From assembly GCF_000373265.1 (NCBI RefSeq), contig NZ_KB890768.1:1-64000 (forward strand): a stretch of DNA of 64,000 nt. The letters run 5' to 3'. Under the pieces are notes generated by a model. The model worked only from the letters and a program-made list of their open reading frames with translations, made no database searches and was not told the origin of the DNA. A program made the position numbers and the translations under genes. How positions within the stretch are numbered: the first letter of the stretch is position 1; each line of letters begins with the position of its first letter. Below are positions 52,711-61,866 of this stretch, piece by piece. The DNA comes from Pontibacter roseus DSM 17521 (GTDB lineage: Bacteria > Bacteroidota > Bacteroidia > Cytophagales > Hymenobacteraceae).

Positions 52711-54150
52711 ATGAAGAAATCCTTTATCCCGCTCGCCACGCTGGTAGCCATCACGGTGGCGGCAATCCTGACCCTACTGCAGCAGTACTCCTTCATCTCG
52801 CTTCCTACTGATTTGCTGCTGGCGATACGCTGGGCAGGTATAGGCGTGCTGCTGTTCTACGGCCTGCAGAAGCGCTCCCTCACCACCTGGATTCTCATCA
52901 GCATGGTGGTGGGCGCCGAGATTGGCTACGATTTCCCTTCCTTTGCCACCAACCTCAACGTGCTCAGCAAGGTCTTCCTCAAGCTCATCAAGACCATTAT
53001 CGCGCCCCTGATTTTCGCTACATTGGTAGTGGGCATAGCCGGACATGCTAACCTGAAGCAAATCGGCAGCATGGGCTGGAAGGCGCTCCTGTACTTTGAG
53101 GTCGTGACCACCATCGCCCTCTTCATTGGTCTGGCCGCCATCAACATCAGCAAGGCAGGCGAGGGCATCGACATGACTGGTATAGCGGAGACCGAGGAGA
53201 TTCAGGCCCCGGCCAAGCAGACTTGGTCCGACATCATCCTGCACGTGTTTCCGGAGAACATCGCCAAGTCTGTGGCCGAGGGGCAGGTGCTGCAGATTGT
53301 GGTGTTCAGCGTGATTTTCGCTATCGGCCTGGCTATGGTGACGGAGAAGAAGCGCAAGCCTATGATTGACTTCTGCGAAAGCCTTTCCGAGACCATGTTC
53401 AAGTTCACCAACATCATCATGTACTTCGCACCGGTGGGCGTAGGGGCGGCCATTGCCTATACAGTAGGGCATATGGGCTTCGGCATCCTGGTGAACCTGT
53501 TCCAACTGCTGGCCACGCTCTACGTCGCCCTGCTGGCTTTCGTGTTGCTGGTGCTGCTGCCTATCGCGCTCATCGCCCGCGTACCCATCCGCCGCTTCGT
53601 CAACGCCATCTCTGGTCCGGTATCCATCGCCTTCGCCACCACTAGTTCAGAGGCGGCCCTGCCGCGCGCCATGGAGGAGATGGAGAAACTGGGCGTGCCA
53701 CGCCGCATAGTGGCCTTTGTGATGCCGACTGGCTACAGCTTCAACCTGGACGGCACCACGCTCTACCTGGCCTTGGCCTCGGTGTTCGTGGCGCAGGCCG
53801 CCGGCATCGACCTGAGCTGGGAGCAGCAGCTGCTGATGGTGTTCACGCTCATGCTCACCAGCAAGGGTGTGGCCGGCGTACCGCGCGCCTCACTGGTGAT
53901 TCTGCTGGGAACGGTTGCCTCCTTTAACCTACCGGTGTGGCCACTGTTCGCCATTCTGGGTATAGATGAGCTCATGGATATGGCCCGCACTTCCATCAAC
54001 GTGACGGGCAACTGCCTGGCCACGGCCGTGGTGGCCCGTTGGGAAGGAGAGTTCAACCCTACGCCAGAGACCGGCCTGGTAGAGACAACCAACTCTGAGC
54101 TGGAAGACCGCCTGCCGGAGCAGGAGTCGCAGGAGAAGGAAATGGTATAG
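52711..54150 (+). CDS. dicarboxylate/amino acid:cation symporter (DAACS)
   Basis: This 479-aa protein is a GltP/DctA-type symporter importing C4-dicarboxylates, glutamate or aspartate with protons or Na+. It has eight-plus membrane segments and the family's re-entrant region: SIAFATTSSEAALPRAMEEM (Ser-rich hairpin), FVMPTGYSFNLDGTTLYLAL, and the RTSINVTGNCLAT segment with Asn and Asp transport residues. An unusual insert at residues ~145-165 (GEGIDMTGIAETEEIQ) and a C-terminal Glu-rich tail are extra. I chose the ATG at 52711; the upstream in-frame ATG at 52645 lacks family similarity. It is monocistronic. Confidence 0.93.
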   Translation: MKKSFIPLATLVAITVAAILTLLQQYSFISLPTDLLLAIRWAGIGVLLFYGLQKRSLTTWILISMVVGAEIGYDFPSFATNLNVLSKVFLKLIKTIIAPLIFATLVVGIAGHANLKQIGSMGWKALLYFEVVTTIALFIGLAAINISKAGEGIDMTGIAETEEIQAPAKQTWSDIILHVFPENIAKSVAEGQVLQIVVFSVIFAIGLAMVTEKKRKPMIDFCESLSETMFKFTNIIMYFAPVGVGAAIAYTVGHMGFGILVNLFQLLATLYVALLAFVLLVLLPIALIARVPIRRFVNAISGPVSIAFATTSSEAALPRAMEEMEKLGVPRRIVAFVMPTGYSFNLDGTTLYLALASVFVAQAAGIDLSWEQQLLMVFTLMLTSKGVAGVPRASLVILLGTVASFNLPVWPLFAILGIDELMDMARTSINVTGNCLATAVVARWEGEFNPTPETGLVETTNSELEDRLPEQESQEKEMV

Positions 54151-54175
54151 ACATAGGTATAGGATTAATAATATA

Positions 54176-54217
54176 AAGAAGCGCTGCCCTATAAGTATAA
54201 GGCAGCGCTTCTTGTTT
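54176..54217 (+). terminator. terminator of the symporter gene
   Basis: AAGAAGCGCTGCC pairs with GGCAGCGCTTCTT around an 11-nt loop and is followed by TGTTTG. It lies 26 nt after the stop. Confidence 0.85.
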
Positions 54218-54382
54218 GCATGGCTTCCTTGTCCGAATTAGGATTTGTTGGATAAAAGGTTTTTAAGTGGGGAACCAGGTACGATAGACATCCCCCTGCC
54301 CCCTTCGATGGGGGACTTTCTGCCGTAACCCATCCACCACTATAAGCGCTTTAGGAAAATAGTGACTAGCAACGCCGGGTCC

Positions 54383-54865
54383 AACCACCCCTGCCCCTCT
54401 AAGTAGGAACTCCCCCTGTATAAACCCCCAAAGTCGTAACTGTCATTCCGACGAGAGGAGGAATCTCACACCCTTCCGGCCGCACATCCAGCGCCAGCGC
54501 GGATGCGGCTTTTCTGAGGGCAACAAGTGAAGGATTTGAGGTTATGCTAGGTTCACCCCACCCGGCATGTCTCACCGCCGGTTCCCGCTGCGCTCGCACC
54601 GGCGGTGGGTAGGGTAACAGATTCCTCCTCTTGTCGGAATGACAGAACACGTGATGAAATGATATGGGGGCGTCTTGCTTTCAGCAGTAGGTATAGGTAT
54701 AGCCTCGACACCCCTCTTGCTCCCCTCAAGGGGAGAGTTGCCCTGTAGCAACAGAGCGGTGGCATCGGCCAGGTGCACCTTATGGCGCTCCACTGTGGGG
54801 GTAGGGGCCTTCGATTTGTGTCAAGAAAAAAAGTAGGTGCCCGCCGGACAGGCGGTTATAGGTAT
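54383..54865 (+). repeat. composite non-coding repeat, copy B
   Basis: The plus strand of this stretch matches the minus strand of 1-505 in block order and sequence, including the arm/core/arm unit at 54442-54643 and CTCCCCTCAAGGGGAGAG near 54720. Between copies the small reading frames are not kept. It lies between the symporter terminator and the M16 protease promoter. The remaining 54218-54382 and 54866-55070 hold no gene that I can support. Confidence 0.85.
54442..54643. repeat. 202-bp core with 25-bp inverted repeats (copy B)
   Basis: The left arm starts GTCATTCCGACGAGAGGAGG at 54442 and the right arm ends at 54643. The arms are complementary except at one position. Relative to copy A both arms have changed in parallel (GAAAGG to GAGAGG or AAGAGG), as if pairing is kept. 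The interior is about 80 percent like copy A by eye. Confidence 0.82.
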
Positions 54866-55070
54866 ACCACAGACTGCGGCCACAAAGCTGAAGGAACAGT
54901 TGCTACCGAAACACCTAATCAGATTGCAGCATCTGTTTCACCGATAAAACCACCTCTTCTGTCGAGTTTCAAAACCCTAACAGGGCCTACACTAGTACAA
55001 CAATGCATCAATCGCTATATTTAAGCATTGAATACAAGCATTATTCTTTTAAACAATTAAAAACCAATAC

Positions 55071-56429
55071 ATGAAGACCAGAATAATAGCACTGCTTTTG
55101 CTGCTGTTGTTCGTCGTTACGGCAGTAATGGCGCAGCAGGGCAACCAAAGCAAAAACATCCTGCCCTACCCCATCCACCAGAAAAAGCTGGACAATGGCC
55201 TGAACGTGGTGACCGTGACTTACAACAGTCCCGGCCTGGCGGCCTTCTACATCGTCGTGCGGGCGGGATCCCGTGAGGAAGTGGAGAAAGGCAAAACCGG
55301 CTTCGCACACTTCTTCGAACACATGATGTTCCGGGGCACCGACAAGTACAGCAAAGAGGCGTACGGTGACATCATGAAGGAGATGGGCGCAGCCGCCAAC
55401 GCCAACACCAGCATAGACCGCACCGTGTATCACATGACCGGCAACGCCGAGATGCTCGACAAGATGTTCGAGATTGAAGCCGACCGTTTCCAGAACCTGA
55501 AGTACAGCGTACACGATTTCAAGACCGAAGCCGGCGCCGTGAAAGGCGAGTATACCAAGAACTCCGCCAGCCCTTACCAGCAGTTGTATGAGAAACTGGT
55601 GAGCACTGCCTTCAACAAGCACACCTACTCTCACACCACCATGGGCTTCTTTGAAGACGTGGTGGACATGCCCAACCAATACGATTACTCGCTGACCTTC
55701 TTCGACCGCTTCTACAGACCAGAGTACGCCACTATCGTGGTGGTAGGTGATGTGACCCCTAAGCGCGTGAATACCCTGGCGCAGCAGTACTTCGGTGACT
55801 GGAAACGCGGAAACTACAAGCCTGAGATTCCGACGGAGCCAAAGCAGACCCAGACCCGCTACGCCCATGTGACCCAGCAGGGTTTCCCGCCATACCTGTC
55901 GCTGGCTTTCAAAGGGCCCGCTTTCTCGGACAAGGACAAAGACCTGCCGGCGCTGAGCATCCTATCCAACATCCTCTTCTCGCAGAACTCTGACCTATAC
56001 CGCAAGTTGGTGGTGCAAGAGCAGAAAGCCCGGTTCATTGGCGGCGGCCCGCAATTCTCCCGCGACCCGAACCTGATTTCCCTATCTGCATCAGTGGTGA
56101 AAGCAGAAGATATGCAGTATGTGAAAGACGAGATGATGCGCGTGCTGAACGATGCCAAGACCAAGCCGATAGACGCCCAGAAGATAGCCGATACCAAGTC
56201 GCGTATCAAGTATAGCTTTGCCATGAGCATGGACAGCCCGGATGCCATCGCCAACTCGCTGGCGCAGTACATCTGGCTGACCGGCAACCCAGAGTCCATC
56301 AACAACCTATACGCTGTGTTCGATACCGTTACGGCCAAAGACTTGATGGATGTAGCCAAAAAGTACTTTACACCCACCACCCTCACGGTAGGCACCATCG
56401 CCCCTTCTGAGAAGTCGCCGGTAAAGTGA
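55071..56429 (+). CDS. M16 family zinc peptidase (catalytic subunit)
   Basis: This 452-aa protein has a signal peptide (residues ~1-21, ending VMAQQ). It carries the inverted zinc motif HFFEH at 80-84 and the third ligand Glu160 in AVKGEYTKN. It is one of two adjacent M16 genes separated by 31 nt and is the one with an intact active site. In two-subunit M16B peptidases one partner carries the zinc site and the other the Arg/Tyr pair for substrate. It should act in the periplasm on peptides or unfolded proteins. Confidence 0.93.
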   Translation: MKTRIIALLLLLLFVVTAVMAQQGNQSKNILPYPIHQKKLDNGLNVVTVTYNSPGLAAFYIVVRAGSREEVEKGKTGFAHFFEHMMFRGTDKYSKEAYGDIMKEMGAAANANTSIDRTVYHMTGNAEMLDKMFEIEADRFQNLKYSVHDFKTEAGAVKGEYTKNSASPYQQLYEKLVSTAFNKHTYSHTTMGFFEDVVDMPNQYDYSLTFFDRFYRPEYATIVVVGDVTPKRVNTLAQQYFGDWKRGNYKPEIPTEPKQTQTRYAHVTQQGFPPYLSLAFKGPAFSDKDKDLPALSILSNILFSQNSDLYRKLVVQEQKARFIGGGPQFSRDPNLISLSASVVKAEDMQYVKDEMMRVLNDAKTKPIDAQKIADTKSRIKYSFAMSMDSPDAIANSLAQYIWLTGNPESINNLYAVFDTVTAKDLMDVAKKYFTPTTLTVGTIAPSEKSPVK

Positions 56430-56460
56430 TCATAGTCAACCAGATTAAGAGAAAGAAACG

Positions 56461-58101
56461 ATGAAAAGAATAGCTGCCTATATACTGCCTGTCGCCCTGT
56501 TGGCCGCCTCCTGCGCCAAACAGCCACAGGCGTCCCAGCCAACCACCGATACCACCACGGCCACTGCCCCTGAAACCGCTCCCGCAGCCTTCGATGCCAA
56601 CACTGCCTTCGGCGCTGGCAAGGTGGTGGAGTTACAGAATCCACAGTCAAACAAGGTGATTATCAAGCTGATGTTCAAGAACGGCTCCCTGTCGGACCCG
56701 AAAGGAAAGGAAGGCCTGACCTATGCCACCGCCCAGATGATTGCCAACTCCGGCACGCAGGACATGACCGTGACCCAGATACGTGATAAGATATACCCTT
56801 GGGCAGCCGGCTATGGCGCGAACACCGACAAAGAGGTGACCACCTTCACCTTTGCCGTGCACCGCGACTTCCTCAACGACTTCTACCCGATAGTGCGTGG
56901 CCTGATGCTGCAGCCTGCTTTTGCCGAGGACGATTTCAAACGTGTGAAATCGAACCAGCAGAACTTCGTGGACCAGGTGATACGGGCCTCTTCGGATGAA
57001 GAGTATAGCAAGAAGGCCTTGGAAGACCTGTTGTTCCGGGGCACCAATTACCAGCACATGGTGGAGGGCACATCGGCCAGCGTACCGAACATCACGCTGG
57101 AGGACGTACGCAACCATTGGCGCAACATGTTCACCCGCAACAACCTGATGATAGGCGTGGCCGGCAACTACTCCGCCGATTTTCTGGACAAGTTGAAGGC
57201 CGATATGGCGCAGCTTTCGGAGGTGACACCCAACATCCCGGCGGCAGGTAAGCCTAACGAGCCAAAGGGCGTGCAAGTAGAGATTATCCAGAAGAGTGAT
57301 GCGCTGGGCTCAGCCATCTTCACAGGTGCGCCCATGCCGGTCACCCGCTCTGCCGATGAATTTGCGGCTTTGATGGTAGCTAACTCATTTTTGGGTGAGC
57401 ACCGCAAGAGCTACGGCAAGCTGTATGACAAAATCCGGACGACCCGCTCTATGAACTACGGCGACTACTCTTATATAGAGTGGTACGACAACGGCGGAAG
57501 CTTTCAGTTGCCGAACCCGGGCGTGCCGCGTACCTCCAACTACTTCGCCCTCTGGATAAGACCGGTGCAGATTGCCGAAGGCCTGAAGCAGCAGTACCCG
57601 GAGCTGAAGGACATCAACGTGGGTCACGCCCATTTTGCCCTGCGCCTGGCTATGCGCGAAGTAGACAACCTGATTCAGAATGGCATGACGACCGAGGAGT
57701 TTGAGCTGACACGCAAGTTCCTGCGCTCCTACATGAAGCTCTATACCCAAACCGAGGAGAAGCAACTGGGCTTCCTGATGGACTCGCGCTTCTATGGCCG
57801 CGAAGATTACCTGAAGGAGATGGACCAGCTGCTGGCCAACCTGACAGTGGACCAGGTGAATGATGCCGTGAAGAAGCACTGGGACGTGCAGAACATGTTT
57901 GTAACCATCGTGACGGACGACAGCGAGGCCGAGCCGCTGAAGCAGGCCCTGTTGAGCAACACGCCATCGCCGATGAGCTACTCCAACCTGGTGAAAGAAG
58001 GCCTGCCCAAAGAAGTGTTGGCCGAGGATGACGTTATCGCCAACTACAAACTCAACGTGACCGACGTGAAGATTGTGGAGAGCAAGAACACGTTCCAGTA
58101 G
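56461..58101 (+). CDS. M16 family peptidase partner subunit, zinc site missing
   Basis: This 546-aa protein has a lipoprotein signal (LLAASCAKQ, Cys17) and two M16 domains. At the place of the zinc motif there is no HxxEH. In the C-terminal half are NPGVPRTSNYFALWIRPVQ and MDSRFYGREDYLK, which may contribute the Arg/Tyr pair typical of the non-catalytic subunit. It is co-transcribed with the active peptidase gene 31 nt upstream, and together they probably form a heterodimer anchored to the membrane by this subunit. Confidence 0.92.
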   Translation: MKRIAAYILPVALLAASCAKQPQASQPTTDTTTATAPETAPAAFDANTAFGAGKVVELQNPQSNKVIIKLMFKNGSLSDPKGKEGLTYATAQMIANSGTQDMTVTQIRDKIYPWAAGYGANTDKEVTTFTFAVHRDFLNDFYPIVRGLMLQPAFAEDDFKRVKSNQQNFVDQVIRASSDEEYSKKALEDLLFRGTNYQHMVEGTSASVPNITLEDVRNHWRNMFTRNNLMIGVAGNYSADFLDKLKADMAQLSEVTPNIPAAGKPNEPKGVQVEIIQKSDALGSAIFTGAPMPVTRSADEFAALMVANSFLGEHRKSYGKLYDKIRTTRSMNYGDYSYIEWYDNGGSFQLPNPGVPRTSNYFALWIRPVQIAEGLKQQYPELKDINVGHAHFALRLAMREVDNLIQNGMTTEEFELTRKFLRSYMKLYTQTEEKQLGFLMDSRFYGREDYLKEMDQLLANLTVDQVNDAVKKHWDVQNMFVTIVTDDSEAEPLKQALLSNTPSPMSYSNLVKEGLPKEVLAEDDVIANYKLNVTDVKIVESKNTFQ

Positions 58102-58121
58102 AATTCAATCCATACCTTATC

Positions 58122-58157
58122 GGAAAGCCGCGGACTATGTCTGCGGCTTTTTTTATT
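58122..58157 (+). terminator. terminator of the M16 operon
   Basis: AAAGCCGCGGA pairs with TCTGCGGCTTT (one G-U) around a 5-nt loop and is followed by T7. It lies 20 nt after the stop. Confidence 0.92.
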
Positions 58158-58314
58158 TCGTCTACCAATTCATCATATCCACTTACTAAATATACTTTGT
58201 TGCAGCTTTCTACGAGCTTTTATATTATAATTTTTATTGAAATTAATCAATATTTTTACCACTTATTCATGCTCTGTTCTAAGTTCGTTCATCTTCTTCT
58301 CAAAGCTCCGAAAC

Positions 58315-59328
58315 ATGAAAAAAGCGTTCAAAATCATTGGTTATCTGGTTGTTGCCCTAGCTGTGGTAGTGGCAGCAGGCGTGGTATACCTGCGCTATAC
58401 CTTCCCTAAGGTAGATGCAGCCCCTGTCATCACTATTAAAAAGACGCCAGCCCTGGTGGAGCGAGGCGAGTACCTGGCCCACCACGTGGCTGTCTGTATT
58501 GACTGCCACTCCACCCGCGACTGGTCCCGCTTTTCTGGTCCGGTTGTACCAGGCACACATGGCAAAGGAGGCGATGTCTTCAACAAGGACATGGGTTTCC
58601 CGGGCACCTTCTACGCCCGCAACATCACTTCCGACAAAGAGACGGGTATAGGCAGCTGGACCGACGGTGAAATCTACCGTGCCATCACGAGTGGCGTGAG
58701 CAGGAACGGAGAGCCTTTGTTCCCGGTGATGCCCTACAAAGGCTACGCGAACCTGACCACTAACGACGCCTACGCCATCATCGCCTACATACGCACCCTG
58801 GACCCCATCAAGCACAAGGTGCCGGAGTCGGAGCCGGACTTCCCGATGAACCTGATTATGCGCACCATTCCTTCCGGAGGCCCCACCCCTACCGATGAGC
58901 GCACGCTGGGTGATGAGCTGGTGAAAGGAAAGTACCTGATGACGGTTGCTTCCTGCGGCGATTGCCATACGCCTAGTGACAAGGGAGAGCCGATAGCAGG
59001 TATGCAGCTGGCTGGCGGCATGGAGTTCAAGCTGCCTGGAGGTGTGCTGCGTTCAGCCAACATCAGCCCAGACAAGCAGACAGGTATAGGCACCTGGACC
59101 GAGGACGCCTTTGTACAGCGCTTCAAGAACCACGAAGCTCCGGAGGCGGCGACTGCCAAACTTGGCCCGACGGACTTTAACACCATCATGCCCTGGGCCA
59201 TGTATGCCGGCATGAAAGAAGAAGACCTGCGTGCCATCTACAAATACCTGATGACCCAGGAGCCGAAGAAGAACAAAGTGGAACGTTTCACAGCTGCAAC
59301 CGCCGGCAAAGCAGACAAAGGCTCCTGA
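58315..59328 (+). CDS. membrane-anchored diheme cytochrome c
   Basis: This 337-aa protein has an N-terminal membrane anchor (residues ~7-27) and two heme-binding sites, CIDCH at 61-65 and CGDCH at 214-218, each followed by a cytochrome c domain (GIGSWTDGEIYRAITSG and TGIGTWTEDAFVQRF). Methionines in FPVMP and TIMPWAMY are possible axial ligands. I start it at 58315 because an upstream in-frame ATG at 58237 adds 26 residues before the anchor. Similar diheme proteins serve as electron acceptors of membrane dehydrogenases. No dehydrogenase gene lies beside it here. Confidence 0.9.
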   Translation: MKKAFKIIGYLVVALAVVVAAGVVYLRYTFPKVDAAPVITIKKTPALVERGEYLAHHVAVCIDCHSTRDWSRFSGPVVPGTHGKGGDVFNKDMGFPGTFYARNITSDKETGIGSWTDGEIYRAITSGVSRNGEPLFPVMPYKGYANLTTNDAYAIIAYIRTLDPIKHKVPESEPDFPMNLIMRTIPSGGPTPTDERTLGDELVKGKYLMTVASCGDCHTPSDKGEPIAGMQLAGGMEFKLPGGVLRSANISPDKQTGIGTWTEDAFVQRFKNHEAPEAATAKLGPTDFNTIMPWAMYAGMKEEDLRAIYKYLMTQEPKKNKVERFTAATAGKADKGS

Positions 59329-59345
59329 TTCCTGAATGCTATCCT

Positions 59346-59384
59346 AGCAAGGGCCGTCAGCAGGTATAGCTGGCGGCTCTTGCT
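59346..59384 (+). terminator. terminator of the cytochrome c gene
   Basis: AGCAAGGGCCGTCAG pairs with CTGGCGGCTCTTGCT (two G-U) around a 9-nt loop, followed by GTTATT. It follows the stop by 17 nt. Confidence 0.8.
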
Positions 59385-59440
59385 GTTATTACCCAACCAG
59401 ATGGCTGGCATTTCTAGCTGCTATACCTTATCTTTCTAAC

Positions 59441-59938
59441 ATGGATGCAACAATACACACGGCCTACCTGAGCACTCCTATTGGCGTGCTGCGCATCACC
59501 GGCTCTGAGCAAGGTATAGCAACCGTTCTGTTCTGTGACGACATGGACGAGACCGCTGCTGCTGAGGTTCCGGAGTGCCTGCAGGCCTGCGTGCAGCAAC
59601 TGAAGGAGTATTTCGAAGGGGCGCGCAGGGAGTTCAGCCTCATGCTCAGCCCGACAGGCACCGTGTTCCAGAAACAGGTATGGCAGCAATTGGAGACCAT
59701 CCCTTACGGCAAGACCAGCAGTTACCTTTCCGTAGCACGGGCTGTATCGGGTGAGAAGGCCATACGGGCAGTGGGAGCGGCCAATGGCCGGAACCCGCTT
59801 TGTATCGTAGTGCCCTGCCACCGCGTGATTGGCAGCGACGGCAGCCTAACAGGGTATGCAGGAGGACTTTGGCGCAAAGAGTGGCTGCTGCAGCATGAGG
59901 GTGTGCTTCAGAAGTCTATGCAAGGCTCCCTCTTTTAA
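59441..59938 (+). CDS. ogt: methylated-DNA--[protein]-cysteine S-methyltransferase
   Basis: This 165-aa DNA-repair protein removes alkyl groups from O6-alkylguanine by transferring them irreversibly to its own Cys126. The active site is PCHR at 125-128, followed by VIGSDGSLTGYAGGLWRKEWLL. FQKQVWQQLETIPYGKTSSY is the DNA-binding helix-turn-helix region. There is no Ada regulatory domain, so this is the Ogt/MGMT type. Cytoplasmic. Confidence 0.95.
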   Translation: MDATIHTAYLSTPIGVLRITGSEQGIATVLFCDDMDETAAAEVPECLQACVQQLKEYFEGARREFSLMLSPTGTVFQKQVWQQLETIPYGKTSSYLSVARAVSGEKAIRAVGAANGRNPLCIVVPCHRVIGSDGSLTGYAGGLWRKEWLLQHEGVLQKSMQGSLF

Positions 59939-60025
59939 AAGTGATAATTACTTAAAAAAAACTGCAACCTACCCGATTATCTGCAGTATAGAATAATAGC
60001 CTTCTCCCCTTAAAGAGCAGCTGTT

Positions 60026-60460
60026 ATGCAGGTATCCTTCCAAAAGACGAGAACCCATGAGCACGTAGCCGATTTCGGCCCGCGGGTGGTCGCCTTTTGC
60101 CTGGACCTTCTGTTCATGCTCACAGTCATAGGAGTCATTGAGTACTACACCATCAGCAGCGACGAAGAGGCCTTGTTACTGAAAACTGAGCGTCTACTTC
60201 ATTTCCTGCTGGGTTGGCTCTACTTTGCCGGTATGGAGAGTTCTCCCTGGCAGGCCACACTGGGTAAAAACCTGCTGCAGCTCTGCGTCGTCAGCACCAA
60301 AGGGGAGCGTATTTCCTTCCGATGCGCCACGATACGCTACTTTGCCAAGCCCATCAGTGTGTTTGCCTTCATCATGCGGGCCCTGGCTAGCTCCCCCCTC
60401 ACCTATACCCAGTTCTTCCACGACAAGGTGGCCGATACCAAGGTGCTCACACAGCAGTGA
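60026..60460 (+). CDS. RDD family membrane protein
   Basis: This 144-aa protein has the RDD-like opening FGPRVVAFCLDLLFMLTVIG with Arg and Asp in the first membrane segment, a middle segment (LLHFLLGWLYFAG), and the loop ESSPWQATLGKNLLQLCVVS, which fits RDD proteins' G-x-T-x-G-K/R-x-x-x motif. Function of the family is poorly known; some are linked to ion balance. It converges on the DUF389 gene with a 1-nt gap. Confidence 0.85.
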   Translation: MQVSFQKTRTHEHVADFGPRVVAFCLDLLFMLTVIGVIEYYTISSDEEALLLKTERLLHFLLGWLYFAGMESSPWQATLGKNLLQLCVVSTKGERISFRCATIRYFAKPISVFAFIMRALASSPLTYTQFFHDKVADTKVLTQQ

Positions 60461-60461
60461 T

Positions 60462-61718
60462 TTACTTTAACACTGTGATGTTGAACAGCGGGTCTGCGTT
60501 GTAGTCCCGGTGCTTGATGCTGTCTCGCAGCATGCTGGCAATCCGCTCCTTCAGTTCCTCATCGCCCAGGGTTGTGGTGGTTTTGAGAAGCTGTACATCA
60601 CAGACAACCGAATTCCTGTCGGGTAGCGTGCCCCGTGTGAAGCGTGCGTTTGCCTCTATGGCCTCCACGCCCTCTACTGTTTCCAATGCCGAGCGCATGA
60701 CCTCAGTGACCAGCGTGCTCAGACTGGACTTCTGCAACGAAGGTTTTTCTTCGAACTGCCAGTACAGCAAAGCAACCAATATTATGGTGGACATCAGCAG
60801 CGAGCCCTTGAACACCAACTCCTTCCCATCGCTGAAGCGTACGCCTTTGGTGGTTACTTTCCCCAGAATCCTGAACACGAGCGCCGCAGACAGTTGTATA
60901 CCTGCCAACTGTAGGATGAGCAGAAACAAGCCGCTCCTCACCAACTGCCAGTCCCCAAACGTGGCCGCCATACCGATGATGGCTGCCGGAGGTGCCAGCG
61001 AGGCAGCCACCAGCATACCCACCGACGCCCCCGACACCAGACTATCCCGCTCCGACTGCACCAGGTTGATGGCTCCAGCGAAGCCCGCCACCAGCGGCAG
61101 CAGGATAGCCAACTGTGATATGTGGCTGATATCCACCATTAACGTAGTGGCGTGTTTCTGGCCCACCAACCAGCTCAGCAGGGCGGCAATGACCACAGCC
61201 GTGCCTATGGAAAGGAAATAGCGCCCGAGGCTCTTCCAGAGGAGACCATTCTTGCCGGAGGCCGCCGCAATGGCCGCGTTCATGGCAGGTCCCGCAAAGG
61301 GAGCCACCAGCATGGCCGCCACTAGCAGGTAACTGGTGTTGGTATAGAGCCCTATCCAAGCAATTATACCTCCTGCTGCAGCATAGCCTACAAGCCCCAC
61401 CTTGGAGCCGACACTCTGTATACCTCCCAAGAAAATCTCGAAAGGACTCCGGTAGGTCACATCCGACACTTGGTCTGGTGCGTCTCCCTGCGGTGGGTAC
61501 AATGTGATTACGCCTCTTGGTATCAGGTTTATCTCCGCGGATTCAATGTGGTGAATGCGCTCGATGAACTTACTGACCTGCATATTGCTCAAGTATACCG
61601 TCACCAGCTCGCCCGAATCCGTTTCCTGTAGTAGTAAATTTTTCCCATCCAGCTCTTTTGCTTTCTCAACAACTTCCTCACCTCGCCCGGCAGGCACTTT
61701 TATCGTCAGTTTCCTCAT
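60462..61718 (-). CDS. DUF389 family membrane protein
   Basis: This 418-aa protein has a soluble N-terminal part (residues ~1-110, RKLTIKVPAGRGEEVVEKAKE), then eight or so membrane segments (VGLVGYAAAGGIIAWIGLYT onward) with the Gly/Ala-rich motifs LVAAMLVAPFAGPAMNAAIAAASG and GMLVAASLAPPAAIIGMA, the hallmark of DUF389 proteins, and a cytoplasmic C-terminal domain. The family is of unknown function, possibly transport. It ends 1 nt from the RDD gene. Confidence 0.93.
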   Translation of the reverse strand: MRKLTIKVPAGRGEEVVEKAKELDGKNLLLQETDSGELVTVYLSNMQVSKFIERIHHIESAEINLIPRGVITLYPPQGDAPDQVSDVTYRSPFEIFLGGIQSVGSKVGLVGYAAAGGIIAWIGLYTNTSYLLVAAMLVAPFAGPAMNAAIAAASGKNGLLWKSLGRYFLSIGTAVVIAALLSWLVGQKHATTLMVDISHISQLAILLPLVAGFAGAINLVQSERDSLVSGASVGMLVAASLAPPAAIIGMAATFGDWQLVRSGLFLLILQLAGIQLSAALVFRILGKVTTKGVRFSDGKELVFKGSLLMSTIILVALLYWQFEEKPSLQKSSLSTLVTEVMRSALETVEGVEAIEANARFTRGTLPDRNSVVCDVQLLKTTTTLGDEELKERIASMLRDSIKHRDYNADPLFNITVLK

Positions 61719-61799
61719 AGGTTTTGCGCTTGTACCTTTTTCTTACGCTGACAAAACCCATTCGTGTTCAGAGGAGCATTTAGGCTATACCTGCTGCAG

Positions 61800-61842
61800 A
61801 AAAGCAAAATCCCATCCGTCAGTTGACGGATGGGATTTTCGT
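61800..61842 (-). terminator. terminator of the histidine phosphatase gene
   Basis: A 34-nt element (61807-61840) has a perfect 16-bp stem with only two unpaired central bases, so the loop must open a further pair or two. On the minus strand it runs into TTTTGCTTTTC. It follows the stop by 27 nt. Confidence 0.85.
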
Positions 61843-61866
61843 GTGTTGTGAAATGTGGCTCCTGCT

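Noticed and set aside
52774..53505. 243-codon minus-strand ORF rich in His and Gln
   Set aside because: Antisense to the symporter gene. Composition is that of a shadow frame.
54399..54793. ORFs of 70-83 codons in repeat copy B
   Set aside because: They are not kept in copy A and run across the inverted arms. They are treated as part of a non-coding element.
55041..56650. minus-strand ORFs of 275 and 263 codons
   Set aside because: Both are antisense to the M16 peptidase genes and carry no recognisable motif.
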